The notes: generated by a model from the sequence alone, not told the origin. A DNA stretch of 64,000 bases from Clostridia bacterium (GCA_910575245.1 CAJTEN010000013.1:1-64000); one strand, 5' to 3'. Counted from the stretch's first letter, positions 54,739-63,834 are shown. Numbers and translations are program-made.

Positions 54739-55821
54739 TCATTCCCTGCTGTTAATTGCATATAAAACAGTGTCTCCATTTGCCGCACTGTAATGTCGCA
54801 TATAAAAAGAATAATTATTATTTATTTCTAACAAGAGCTTAGGAATACGCCATATATCAGATTTCTTGTGATAAATAGATACTGCCAATATCGGACATTG
54901 ACTGTGAATAATTTCTCTGGCTCCTCTCAAGACATGTTCCTCATATCCTTCTACATCCATCTTTATATATCCTATCGGTTTGTCTTGCATAAGATTATCC
55001 AATAACTGAGTCTGAATCTGTAAATCACCATCTGTTCCAAGATAGGCCATTTCACCTTCACCCAAAATACCAACTTCTTCTTCTACATCTGACAGACCCA
55101 TATTGAAAAGCTCTATGTTCGGATATGCGTCCAGATTTTCTCTGCACACTCTATAATTTCTTATGTCTGGTTCAAACGCATATACTATTGCTTCACTATT
55201 ATTACTCCACTTCAAATAATTCAAAGAATCTTTTCCATCAAAACATCCTATATCTATAAAGCATTTTTCTTTCTCTATAGTTTGCCCAATACACTCGGGC
55301 GCGAAATATATTCCTTGTACACTCTCCTTATCAAAATCATTCAAGACGTATATATCTTCTGCCGCAATCCTCTTTTGGTGTAGATTTTCTACAATCTCAT
55401 CCGTTCCCGACATATTCGATACAACAATAATGGTTCCGGGTGTATACAACCCCATAAACCGCTCTAAATCCACAATCTTTACATTATGGTAATTTTCCAG
55501 CCTTCTATTCATATCTATACAGCCATTCCAAACATCTGGGAAAAGTTCCATAAGCCTTCTCCCCCTTATTCCTGCACCATATATATACTTGGGGTTCTCA
55601 TCCTTCTGTAATAAATCATTTAATTTATTTCCTCCGGCTGTATGTAGTAATACATTCTTTAGATACACATGGTTCCCCGTTAAACTAAATAACAAACGAT
55701 TGGCAAAAATATCCCTCGAGATATTATCCTTCATTCTGTCATAAACTTGCATAATATCATCAGCAAATTCCAATGTATTTTTTTTATCATCTTTATAGGG
55801 AAAACAAAGTCTATCATCCAT
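54739..55821 (-). CDS. FkbM-family methyltransferase with N-terminal Rossmann module (2)
   Basis: 360 residues. An extra helical N-terminus, then the shared module (KYIYGAGIRGRRLMELFPD; CIDMNRRLEN), then FkbM: CFIDIGCFDGKDSLNYLKW near 188, VYAFEPDIRNYRVCRENL, GYIKMDVEGYEEHVLRGARE and AVSIYHKKSDIWRIP. Likely sugar O-methyltransferase. Same layout as 31909-33048 and probably a diverged duplicate. Between the radical SAM and GT11 genes. Confidence 0.85.
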   Translation of the reverse strand: MDDRLCFPYKDDKKNTLEFADDIMQVYDRMKDNISRDIFANRLLFSLTGNHVYLKNVLLHTAGGNKLNDLLQKDENPKYIYGAGIRGRRLMELFPDVWNGCIDMNRRLENYHNVKIVDLERFMGLYTPGTIIVVSNMSGTDEIVENLHQKRIAAEDIYVLNDFDKESVQGIYFAPECIGQTIEKEKCFIDIGCFDGKDSLNYLKWSNNSEAIVYAFEPDIRNYRVCRENLDAYPNIELFNMGLSDVEEEVGILGEGEMAYLGTDGDLQIQTQLLDNLMQDKPIGYIKMDVEGYEEHVLRGAREIIHSQCPILAVSIYHKKSDIWRIPKLLLEINNNYSFYMRHYSAANGDTVLYAINSRE

Positions 55822-55827
55822 ATAATT

Positions 55828-56994
55828 TTATCTCCTATCTGAGCCTACCTGCACCGCCGGTTCTACCGCATCCGTATCATGTGCCGTAAACCCTCTGCAT
55901 TTCTTGCAAAAATTCGTATATCCTTTATCCGTATACCCTAAACGAAACTCCACCAATTCTTTCTTTTTATCTGCCGTATGCCTGCGCAGATCATAGCTTT
56001 CTTCCAGATCCTGTTCTCCCGCAATGCCTGCCACCGTCGCATATGCCGCATAATTACAGCTGTATAATTTACCATCACGCAATTCCTGCCAGGTCTGCCC
56101 GCACTCTGACCGATGGCGTATCAGCTGCTCCTCTGACATATTGGAATAATCTGTCTTCTCCGGCGCCAAATCAACCCAGCTCTTCACCTTATTGATATAA
56201 TGTTTAATCTGATATTGCTCTAACTTTCGAATCAATTCATCAAACTGCGCATTATACTTTGGTACGGCTTCCCGATAATCATCCACTGTTACCTCCACTC
56301 TGCAACGGCTCAGTTTCATCAATGTTTCATCGGAAGGCACGATCGTTCCGTTAGTAACCGTGCGCAGGGTTCCTATCCTGTCCCCATAGTTTTCGTCAAT
56401 GTATGCGATCAAATCTGCCGTATGTTTATACAGCATCGGCTCTCCTCCACTCACATGGAAGATCATAATATAATCCACATTAGCAAAAAATAAATCTACA
56501 TCTACCCTCAACGCTTCCCAGTCCCTGACATAAAATTCCTTTGCGAACGGATTGAAATTCAAACAATGCCTGCACTTTAAATTACAAGCTGTACTGGGCA
56601 AAAAAGAGATATTCAGAAAGTATACTTTATCATATTTATAAAGATAATAAACAGATATAAACTCCTCAATAAGGAAATAATCCACATCTCTCCGATAACC
56701 TTGCTGCTCCAACTGTTCCACGGCTCCGGCACGGTCATACTGGGATATCGTCAGGATAATGCCCTCTTCCGGTTTCAATGATAGCTTATTCAATCCTATA
56801 CAGGATTTACCATTAATTAATGCATTTTGTTTCGCCGGACTATTATCTATATATCCGACAATAGGTACTTCGCCCTGAAAAGATTTTAAAAACTGCTTAC
56901 CATAGTCTCCACATCCAAACAGATAAAATCCGTTCTTGGAAAATATCTGCCGATACACTTCATCATATTCATGTCCTTTATTTTTCCATCGCAT
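55828..56994 (-). CDS. Radical SAM enzyme with N-terminal Rossmann module
   Basis: 388 residues. Residues 20-110: GFYLFGCGDYGKQFLKSF and GYIDNSPAKQN, the shared module. Radical SAM site ACNLKCRHCLNF (Cys137, 141, 144), then FHVSGGEPMLYKH near 180. C-terminal Cys (CGQTWQ, YSCNYA, FCKKCRGF) may bind a further cluster. Fusion of this accessory module to a radical SAM domain places the enzyme in the same system as the transferases. The reaction is unknown. Confidence 0.83.
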   Translation of the reverse strand: MRWKNKGHEYDEVYRQIFSKNGFYLFGCGDYGKQFLKSFQGEVPIVGYIDNSPAKQNALINGKSCIGLNKLSLKPEEGIILTISQYDRAGAVEQLEQQGYRRDVDYFLIEEFISVYYLYKYDKVYFLNISFLPSTACNLKCRHCLNFNPFAKEFYVRDWEALRVDVDLFFANVDYIMIFHVSGGEPMLYKHTADLIAYIDENYGDRIGTLRTVTNGTIVPSDETLMKLSRCRVEVTVDDYREAVPKYNAQFDELIRKLEQYQIKHYINKVKSWVDLAPEKTDYSNMSEEQLIRHRSECGQTWQELRDGKLYSCNYAAYATVAGIAGEQDLEESYDLRRHTADKKKELVEFRLGYTDKGYTNFCKKCRGFTAHDTDAVEPAVQVGSDRR

Positions 56995-57015
56995 GTCTTT
57001 TGCTGTCTCCTTATA

Positions 57016-57984
57016 CTATACTTTATATTGCAGTATTTTTTCGAACCGTGCAATCCAATCCGGCCTGTTTTCGTTCAATCTACGATATTCTTTTTCGTAT
57101 TTATGCATCAGCTCCTGAAATTCTTTCAACATGCTCCTGTTTTGCTGCTTATACGCAAGCTCTGCGGCATAACTGCTATGATATACTATAATGCGCTTAA
57201 TATAGTCCATTACCAACGGTTCTACATTACATTCTTCAAATTCCCTGCTGACTATCTTATACGCTCTTATATTATCCTGTTTTCTTGCCAGATCCGGCAT
57301 GTGGCATCCCGAACCTGTACGCTGTAAATAGTGATAAAAAGATTTTTCCACGTAAACTGCACGTTTTACATTCAATGCGCACTGTGCCAGATACAGGACA
57401 TCTCCCCCCAGTTTAATACTTTCATCAAAAAAAATCATTTCTCCGGAAGTCCGACACACAATTTCTCTTTTATAAAGTTTGTCCCAAATATATGCAAAAG
57501 CTCTGTAAGAGTCTCTTTCATAAAGGTATCTCAACAGCTGCTGCCCATCAAATGCCGTCGGTACTACAGCCTTTTCATTTTGTACTTCTATACGTTTCTT
57601 CCCGGCTTCTTCAAATTCCCGGTAAAATCCGGCGATTGCCATATCTGCATCAGCTTGCTCCAGCGCACCTGCCAGGCATTCGTACATATCCGGTTCTATC
57701 CAGTCATCACAATCCATAAAGCCTATATAGTCCCCACTGGAAATTTTTAATCCATTGTTTCTGGCATTGCTCTCACCGCTGTTTTTCTGATGAATCGCAA
57801 TCACCCTGCTATCCCTCGCCGCGAACTCATCTACAATCTCTCCAGAACCGTCTGTTGATCCATCATCTACACAGATAATTTCCATATTTCTATAGGTTTG
57901 TGAAACCGCACTTTCCAGACATCGCCTCAAATATTTTTTAGTATTGTAAACCGGTACGATTAAAGAAACTTTTTTACTCTGCAT
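57016..57984 (-). CDS. Glycosyltransferase, family GT2
   Basis: 322 residues, GT-A fold. VSLIVPVYNTKKYLRRCLES at the N-terminus, ICVDDGSTDGSGEI near 36-49, and FMDCDDWIEP near 88-97 with the D-x-D metal site. No C-terminal membrane segments, so it is a soluble inverting transferase. It overlaps the end of the upstream fusion gene by 11 bases. Confidence 0.92.
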   Translation of the reverse strand: MQSKKVSLIVPVYNTKKYLRRCLESAVSQTYRNMEIICVDDGSTDGSGEIVDEFAARDSRVIAIHQKNSGESNARNNGLKISSGDYIGFMDCDDWIEPDMYECLAGALEQADADMAIAGFYREFEEAGKKRIEVQNEKAVVPTAFDGQQLLRYLYERDSYRAFAYIWDKLYKREIVCRTSGEMIFFDESIKLGGDVLYLAQCALNVKRAVYVEKSFYHYLQRTGSGCHMPDLARKQDNIRAYKIVSREFEECNVEPLVMDYIKRIIVYHSSYAAELAYKQQNRSMLKEFQELMHKYEKEYRRLNENRPDWIARFEKILQYKV

Positions 57985-59314
57985 TTCTCATCTCCAAGAA
58001 CTTCTCCATAATCCCCGCCAGGGTAATGCTTTCCCCTTTGGTCAGCTTAAAATGTTTCTCCCCAAAACCATTGATACTGGATACAAAATCACCGATTTCA
58101 TATCGCAATCCATCCTTCAAAAACTTGGAAAAGTACTTTTCATTCTGACTGCTGTCCTCGTATCTGACTTCAAAAGAAGTTGTCTTCCACCATGGCGCAT
58201 CAACGACAATATACCCTCTTGTACCTGAAATAATAAGCTGTCCTTCTGATTTTACACCTAGACCATTCTTGGAAGTTGCCAATGCATTCTCATAAGTAAA
58301 ATATGCTTTCGTATAAATATCCAGCCCATTAGTAGCTCTCTGAGTCTTAAACTCCAATTCCTGATAATTCTTTCCCAAAATCTTCAAAATTGGCAATACC
58401 GTATAACTTGCCAGTTCCGTAAAGCTGCCGCCATAGACAACATCTGTCAATTCTCTGTTCAACGGGCTCTCCAACTTCGTAAAACACGCCTCCACATCAC
58501 GAACGCCACCTATAGCACCGCTGCGCACAATTGCCAACAGCTGATTGAATCCCGGACAATACGCTGTTTTAATGGCTTCCATCAATACAACTTTATTTTC
58601 TTCTGCCAACCGAAATAGTTCTTCCGCCTGCGACCGTTTAAGTACCATAGGTTTCTCACAGAGAACATGTTTCTGATGTTCGATAGCACTTTTAATATAC
58701 CCATAATGAGATGCATGAGGAGATGCAATATATACAGCGTCAACTTCCGCATAGAATTCCTCTAAATCATCCATATATTTATTCATCTCAAACTGTACTG
58801 CAAACTTTCTTGCGCTTTCGATATGTGGATTAAAAACTGCATCTATGTTAATACCGCTCACATATTTTACTTCCGGTACCATTCGGCTTGCAATACGTCC
58901 GGTACCAATGATGCCAAGTCGAATGATATTATATTTTCTTGCCCGCAGCATTGTGCTGGATATATCTTTTGTTCTCTCCAAATAAACAACTTCGCAATAA
59001 TCTTTCAGATGGTCAAACACGCCAGTCCAATCAGAACCTACCGTAAAGATATCTACTTCAAATTTGATAATATCCTCAATTTTCTGTCCTACATGGTCTT
59101 CTATAATAATTTCATCAGCAAAACCGGTCTTTCGGACATTTTCGATCCGATCCATCAGTGAATCCACCACATTCATTTTACCGCGCGATTCATCATAGTG
59201 TTCCGTAGTCACACCAACAATCAGATAGTCTCCCAATTTTTTTGCCCGCTGCAATAACCGATAATGGCCTTCATGAAACAAATCAAACGAGCCGTATGTA
59301 ATGACTTTTTTCAT
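57974..59314 (-). CDS. Fusion of TagD-like cytidylyltransferase and Gfo/Idh/MocA oxidoreductase
   Basis: 446 residues. Residues 1-130 are a glycerol-3-phosphate-cytidylyltransferase-like domain: ITYGSFDLFHEGHYRLLQRA with the HxGH site, VGVTTEHYDESRGKM, and the ISSTMLRAR motif near 120. Residues about 131-446 are a Gfo/Idh/MocA NAD(P)-dependent oxidoreductase: RLGIIGTGRIASRMV, YIASPHASHYGYIKSAI, HVLCEKPMVLKRSQAEEL (Lys-Pro of the active site). The pair could oxidise or reduce a polyol or sugar phosphate and activate it with CTP, feeding LicD or the CDP-glycerol-type transferases. Substrate not determinable. Confidence 0.85.
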   Translation of the reverse strand: MKKVITYGSFDLFHEGHYRLLQRAKKLGDYLIVGVTTEHYDESRGKMNVVDSLMDRIENVRKTGFADEIIIEDHVGQKIEDIIKFEVDIFTVGSDWTGVFDHLKDYCEVVYLERTKDISSTMLRARKYNIIRLGIIGTGRIASRMVPEVKYVSGINIDAVFNPHIESARKFAVQFEMNKYMDDLEEFYAEVDAVYIASPHASHYGYIKSAIEHQKHVLCEKPMVLKRSQAEELFRLAEENKVVLMEAIKTAYCPGFNQLLAIVRSGAIGGVRDVEACFTKLESPLNRELTDVVYGGSFTELASYTVLPILKILGKNYQELEFKTQRATNGLDIYTKAYFTYENALATSKNGLGVKSEGQLIISGTRGYIVVDAPWWKTTSFEVRYEDSSQNEKYFSKFLKDGLRYEIGDFVSSINGFGEKHFKLTKGESITLAGIMEKFLEMRNAE

Positions 59315-59348
59315 GACTTGTCACTTACCTTTCTTCATTGTACCCTGT

Positions 59349-60212
59349 CTATTTCCCATCCAGGAGTTGTAATACCGTCACTGGATGTACTTTTCGCTTT
59401 TTTGCCGGCGGCAGCTTCATGTAATCGCCAAACTTAAAGCTTAAATAAGCATCATAATCCTTAATACTCCAGAACATCTCGTTCTCGAATAATATCTTCT
59501 CACTGTTCTCATACCATTTTCGCAAGTATCCATATTCCCTGTTTGGAGTCGGAAAAGTCAGAATGCGCACCCACTTTGTCTCTTTTATGCTCTGTCTGTG
59601 TACATACCTGTCATAATGACCGTATAAAATATCTGCTGGGATGAAATCCAATATTCGATACCAGTGCTTTAGAAACCATCCCTGAGAAGCAACTTTTCCT
59701 ACTGGTGCCCACATCATTTTCCGAATACAATAACAGTGAAAATTTTGACACGTTCTTATTATTTTATTATTAGAAACAGCATCTAATGGGAAAATATCGA
59801 TAAATATCCCCTGCCCGTAAGGCATATGCTCCTGATTTTCACGAAGAAACATCGTTCCCTTCCTTCTGAGTTTGCCATACCCCCACCGATACCCGAATGT
59901 ATTTCTATGGTCCTGGAAATAAAATCTACTATGGTCCAGTTCTTTCTTACAAGCAGCCCTGAATTTCTCATACTCCCCCCTGAGCAATGCCACATCTGCA
60001 TCATCATCCCAGGGAATATAACCCTTGTGTCTCACAGCTCCAAGCAATGTACCGGCAATAATATTGTAATGAATCCCACAGAGATTACAGATTCTGTCTA
60101 CTTCTTTCAACATCTCCAACTGTATCATCTGAACCTGTCTTAATTCGTCATCCGTTAAATGATGTACATCCATGCCTACACTATGCACCTTTCTCAGTTC
60201 TCTATAATCCAT
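59349..60212 (-). CDS. LicD-family phosphotransferase
   Basis: 287 residues. IIAGTLLGAVRHKGYIPWDD, continued by a third Asp and DVALLRGEYEKF, is the LicD nucleotidyltransferase-fold metal site near 50-80. GIFIDIFPLDAVSNN near 130 and a C-terminal YLSFKFGDYMKLPP also match. LicD proteins transfer phosphocholine, ribitol phosphate or similar groups from CDP-donors to glycans. The adjacent cytidylyltransferase fusion may make the donor. It overlaps the upstream gene by 19 bases. Confidence 0.9.
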   Translation of the reverse strand: MDYRELRKVHSVGMDVHHLTDDELRQVQMIQLEMLKEVDRICNLCGIHYNIIAGTLLGAVRHKGYIPWDDDADVALLRGEYEKFRAACKKELDHSRFYFQDHRNTFGYRWGYGKLRRKGTMFLRENQEHMPYGQGIFIDIFPLDAVSNNKIIRTCQNFHCYCIRKMMWAPVGKVASQGWFLKHWYRILDFIPADILYGHYDRYVHRQSIKETKWVRILTFPTPNREYGYLRKWYENSEKILFENEMFWSIKDYDAYLSFKFGDYMKLPPAKKRKVHPVTVLQLLDGK

Positions 60213-61501
60213 TCTGACATAATCATGACCGGCTTCCCCTGCTGCTTGAATAATTCTACAACCGAACTGTGATTGCCATAATAAGCGTCTGACAGATTAA
60301 CCGCTCTGTGTAAATCTTTAGAGTCATCATAAATTCCTATCTTTTGCTCCCTATACTGGTCCACCAGCTGCAAATAAGGTTCTACCACTTCCGGATTCAT
60401 GGCCTTGGCCGTTTCTGCCATCAGAGGATGTGGACGCCACAATAATACTGTATCTTCCCTGCCTTTAAAGAACGTAAATACCCATTCCAATTTTTTGAGG
60501 AATTGCTCGCTTTGCCCTTTCATAAGTCCTCTCAAATGAGTATTGAAAAATATGACCTTCTTATCTTTTGCGAGAAATATTTTCCATTCTTCCGGAATCT
60601 CAGTATCTGCCGTGGAAGACACATCAAATTTGGGAGAACCAAGTGCCTGAAACTTCTGTTCTATCGCCTCTCTTCCTATTTTTTCAACCACCTCAGACAA
60701 TGCTGCTTCATAATACTTTATATATTGCTCCCTGACATTCTCTGACTGCAAAATCACTGTATCAGCATACAGAATTCCCGGCAACACACAGTAATGCTCC
60801 TGCACTATATCATTCTGATGGATAAAATAAGGTATATACACAAGCTTATTGGTAAATTTTTTTATTCTGGAAGCATAAAAATAAGGATGTACCGTTGTGA
60901 CATAATTATACTGATCATAAGGATTATGAATAAAAATAATATCCGGATGCTCTTCTTCTAAAGAATATTGCTGCCAATCCGTAATTGGAACATCGGCTGG
61001 AAACTCCGATCCTTCATACTGTAGTTCCCCTAATGAACCATCCTCATTTTTGTTAAGATATGGAATCGGCATAACCAGGCTGTTCCATTCTTCATCCTTA
61101 CAAAACGCTTTCCAGACGCTTTCCAAAGAATCCCACATAGAAGCTTTATAAGGTAAAAAGATCACCGTTTTTTTTATTGGCATATGATTAACTGCATTTT
61201 CTGCTTTAATCAAATATACTTCCAAGTTTTTGTATGCCTTTAGAGGTGATATTTCTTTTAACTGCACACTGATTTGATATATATTTTCGCAATATAACTC
61301 CAGATGAGAAACTGTTTCTGTTCCATTTCCTTCTGTCTGTTCAACTACCTCTCCAATTTGAATTGCAGTCTCTTGACAGTCCATGAGAACAGAAAGAACT
61401 GTCTCATAATCTTTCTGCTCCAATTTCTCTCTGATTTTCTGATGTACAGTATGCAAATCTGATATAATTTCCAGTAGCTTTTTCTTTTGAAATTCTCGCA
61501 T
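60194..61501 (-). CDS. CDP-glycerol glycerophosphotransferase-like protein
   Basis: 435 residues from ATG 61501, chosen because GGAGG lies five nt upstream. A helical N-terminal third (about 1-110) precedes a GT-B domain: KTVIFLPYKASMWDSLESVW, PDIIFIHNPYDQYNYVTTVH, KVIFFNTHLRGLM, LLWRPHPLMAETAKAM, and NLSDAYYGNHSSVVELFKQQ. The R-P-H-P and S-S-V-x-E elements are typical of the TagB/TagF-type family. No membrane segment. First gene of unit A, right after leader A. Confidence 0.78.
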   Translation of the reverse strand: MREFQKKKLLEIISDLHTVHQKIREKLEQKDYETVLSVLMDCQETAIQIGEVVEQTEGNGTETVSHLELYCENIYQISVQLKEISPLKAYKNLEVYLIKAENAVNHMPIKKTVIFLPYKASMWDSLESVWKAFCKDEEWNSLVMPIPYLNKNEDGSLGELQYEGSEFPADVPITDWQQYSLEEEHPDIIFIHNPYDQYNYVTTVHPYFYASRIKKFTNKLVYIPYFIHQNDIVQEHYCVLPGILYADTVILQSENVREQYIKYYEAALSEVVEKIGREAIEQKFQALGSPKFDVSSTADTEIPEEWKIFLAKDKKVIFFNTHLRGLMKGQSEQFLKKLEWVFTFFKGREDTVLLWRPHPLMAETAKAMNPEVVEPYLQLVDQYREQKIGIYDDSKDLHRAVNLSDAYYGNHSSVVELFKQQGKPVMIMSEWIIEN

Positions 61502-61596
61502 TTTGACCTCCATACTATACATAACGATTTAAACAGAGCTTCACATATTCGATATTTAAACAATACAAGGCCAATACCTTTCCTACTAAAATATAG

Positions 61597-61631
61597 AAAC
61601 CTACTATTGCTCTAAACACAATAGTAGGTTT
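61597..61631 (-). terminator. Hairpin of leader A (terminator or attenuator)
   Basis: Perfect 13-bp stem aaacctactattg/caatagtaggttt with a 9-nt loop. On the minus strand it is followed by CTATATTTT. It could end the ATPase transcript, but it lies downstream of the unit A promoter, 15 nt after the conserved box, as in leaders B and C. Confidence 0.65.
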
Positions 61632-61646
61632 AACATCACCTTGTTT

Positions 61647-61660
61647 TTGCATCCATGCAA
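61647..61660 (-). promoter_or_regulatory. Conserved leader box A (TTGCATGGATGCAA)
   Basis: Perfect dyad that can fold as TTGCA-UGGA-TGCAA near the predicted 5' end of the unit A transcript. It is preceded by TTCAGGATGAAGGAAA, shared with leader B. Confidence 0.65.
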
Positions 61661-61687
61661 TATCTTTCCTTCATCCTGAATTAAATC

Positions 61688-61717
61688 ATTATAATAGGTA
61701 TCGACATATAATGTAAA
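61688..61717 (-). promoter_or_regulatory. Promoter of unit A
   Basis: Minus-strand TTTACA, 18 nt, TATAAT; close to sigma-A consensus. It begins six bases after the ATPase stop codon and reads toward the glycan locus. Confidence 0.65.
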
Positions 61718-61722
61718 TTCCT

Positions 61723-63420
61723 TTAGGATTTACCAATCCGCACCGTCTTTTCCTCAAACGCAAACCCATACTTCCTGATCCGCTCCTCCGGTATCCCTTT
61801 CCCCATAAGCACCGCCGCATACTGCTTCTCCTCTATCTGCGCAAGCGCCGCCTTCACCGCATCTTCCAGCGAAGCATCTCTCTTCTGATTATATACCTTA
61901 AATTCTATGATAAAAGCATCCAGCCCTTCCTTCTTCGGCTCCAGCATCACATCATACCGCCCGAACCCGCTCTCCCGATTGGAAGTAATCACATACCGGT
62001 CCTCCAGTTCCACCATAAGCCCCAGCACAAACCCGTGATAGAAACGTTCCGGCTCCGCCTTCCCGGTCGCACGTTTCCCTGTGTCAAAGTAACTGAAGGT
62101 TTCACCGGCAACGCGGTTCATGTATTCATTCATACCATCCAGATCTCCGGAAAGAAACGCTTTCACAAAATCATTATAATCAGACAGATTCTTGGAAAAC
62201 CATCCGGATACCATGTTGTTGAACATGATCTTCACTTCATAGTTCGTCAATGACAGTTCATATTTTGGCGCTTTTATGATATGATCTGTCTCGTATTTCT
62301 CGTAACGCACTACTTTCAGGTAACCGCTTGCCACAAGCAGGCTCCAGATCGCGTTCTCATTGCTGTCCAGTTGGTCATAGACAATCTGTTCATCAATCGG
62401 TACAAGCAAATGTTCTCCCACCAGCAGGCTCTCAAAAGACTCCTTCACAGCCCTTCCGCCCTCCCGGATCAGCTTGCCGACAAGACTGTTGGAACTGGTA
62501 TTCGCCCAATACGTCCGCAGTGCCCGCTTATCGAGATAATTTAAGATTGACCATGGGTTGTAGATATCCCTTTTATTCCCGAATATAAACCCGTCATACC
62601 ACCTCTTCACCTCTTCCTTCGTATCAAGGCCATACTTATCCAAAGAGGCGAATACTTCTTCTTCCGTAAAGCCAAACGCCGTCTCATACTTGCAGGAAGT
62701 GGTTGTCACCACCTCAAGATTATTCAGATCCGAGAAGACAGACTCCTTACTGACTCTGGTGACCCCCGTCATAATCGCCCTCTCCAGATAAGGGTTCGTC
62801 TTAAATGCGGCATTAAACATGCTCCTGGTGAGCGCTGTCAGTTCCTCCCAATATCCGTCTACATATGCTTCCTGCATGGGCGTATCATATTCGTCCAGAA
62901 GGATAATCACCTTTTTTCCATAATAAAGATTCAGGTATTTTGAAAGATGGTGAATCGCCAGTGAGGCCTCCACATCACCCATATCTGCGGTTATGCGGCT
63001 CCAAAAATCTCTGTCTCCTTCCCGCAGTACATCGCTTTCAAGCAAAAATGCATTGTCTGTGTAAAGATCTGACAGCATCTGACATATCTTTTCTCTTGTG
63101 CCGGCATAATCTTTTTCCTTAATATTGGCAAAAGAAATACTGATCACAGGATAAGTCCCCTGCAGTTTACGAAGCTTTTCCTCCTGCCAGACAGCAAGTC
63201 CCTTAAACAGATCCTCTCTTCCCGCATATTTCACAGAGAAGAACTGCTCCACCATACTCACAGTCAACGTCTTCCCAAATCTCCGCGGCCTGGTAATAAG
63301 TGTTACCTCATCTCCACTTTCCCACCATTCCTTAATGAAAGCTGTTTTATCTACATAAAAATAATCGTTCTCAATGATTTTCCCGAAATCCTGTATCCCG
63401 ATCCCTACTGTCCGTGCCAT
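61723..63420 (-). CDS. AAA-ATPase-like protein with PD-(D/E)XK-type C-terminus
   Basis: 565 residues from ATG 63420 (GGGAG five nt upstream; the longer frame has no such site). The AAA_ATPase-like N-terminus has IGIQDFGKIIENDYFYVDKT, Walker A-like ITRPRRFGKTLTVSM (no classic GKT/S lead, usual in this family) and Walker B VIILLDEYDTPMQEAY. The C-terminus has GFGRYDVMLEPKK and FIIEFKVYN, which fit a PDDEXK_9-type nuclease fold (Asp, then Glu-x-Lys). This family is common and often multicopy in Lachnospiraceae and Bacteroidales; role unknown. It is more GC-rich than the glycan genes and probably marks the edge of the locus. Confidence 0.88.
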   Translation of the reverse strand: MARTVGIGIQDFGKIIENDYFYVDKTAFIKEWWESGDEVTLITRPRRFGKTLTVSMVEQFFSVKYAGREDLFKGLAVWQEEKLRKLQGTYPVISISFANIKEKDYAGTREKICQMLSDLYTDNAFLLESDVLREGDRDFWSRITADMGDVEASLAIHHLSKYLNLYYGKKVIILLDEYDTPMQEAYVDGYWEELTALTRSMFNAAFKTNPYLERAIMTGVTRVSKESVFSDLNNLEVVTTTSCKYETAFGFTEEEVFASLDKYGLDTKEEVKRWYDGFIFGNKRDIYNPWSILNYLDKRALRTYWANTSSNSLVGKLIREGGRAVKESFESLLVGEHLLVPIDEQIVYDQLDSNENAIWSLLVASGYLKVVRYEKYETDHIIKAPKYELSLTNYEVKIMFNNMVSGWFSKNLSDYNDFVKAFLSGDLDGMNEYMNRVAGETFSYFDTGKRATGKAEPERFYHGFVLGLMVELEDRYVITSNRESGFGRYDVMLEPKKEGLDAFIIEFKVYNQKRDASLEDAVKAALAQIEEKQYAAVLMGKGIPEERIRKYGFAFEEKTVRIGKS

Positions 63421-63697
63421 ATACTCTCCCGTTTTTGTCTGCCCCATTTCCAGGATAATCCACAGTACTATCCGTCTGTCATACAATTCATGCCTGAAGT
63501 CCAGGAATTACTTCCTCATAATCCCTGACGTATACTCTGTTTCCCGTCTTCCCAAATAGATTCTTTCTGTATTGTTTTATTTTAATACTAACATACGTCA
63601 GGATACAACTCAATAAATGTTATTTCATTATTATAATTTATGTAACAGTTCAGCCTTCAATATCATGCTGCTAGGGTCAGAAGGTCATCGGTAAGCA

Positions 63698-63797
63698 AAT
63701 TGTGTTAATTGTGTATGAATTATACTTGTTTTAAGCATGTTTTACAATTATTAAATCTGGCAATTTACCAAACAATTTTTATACAATTAACACAATT
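63698..63797. repeat. 15-bp perfect inverted repeat
   Basis: aattgtgttaattgt at 63698-63712 and acaattaacacaatt at 63783-63797, about 70 bases apart, with another acaatta word between. No gene lies here. It might bind a regulator of a gene to the right of the window or of the ATPase gene. Confidence 0.5.
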
Positions 63798-63834
63798 CCT
63801 GCTTGTAAGTAGTTTTGACCCCAGCATCATGCCA

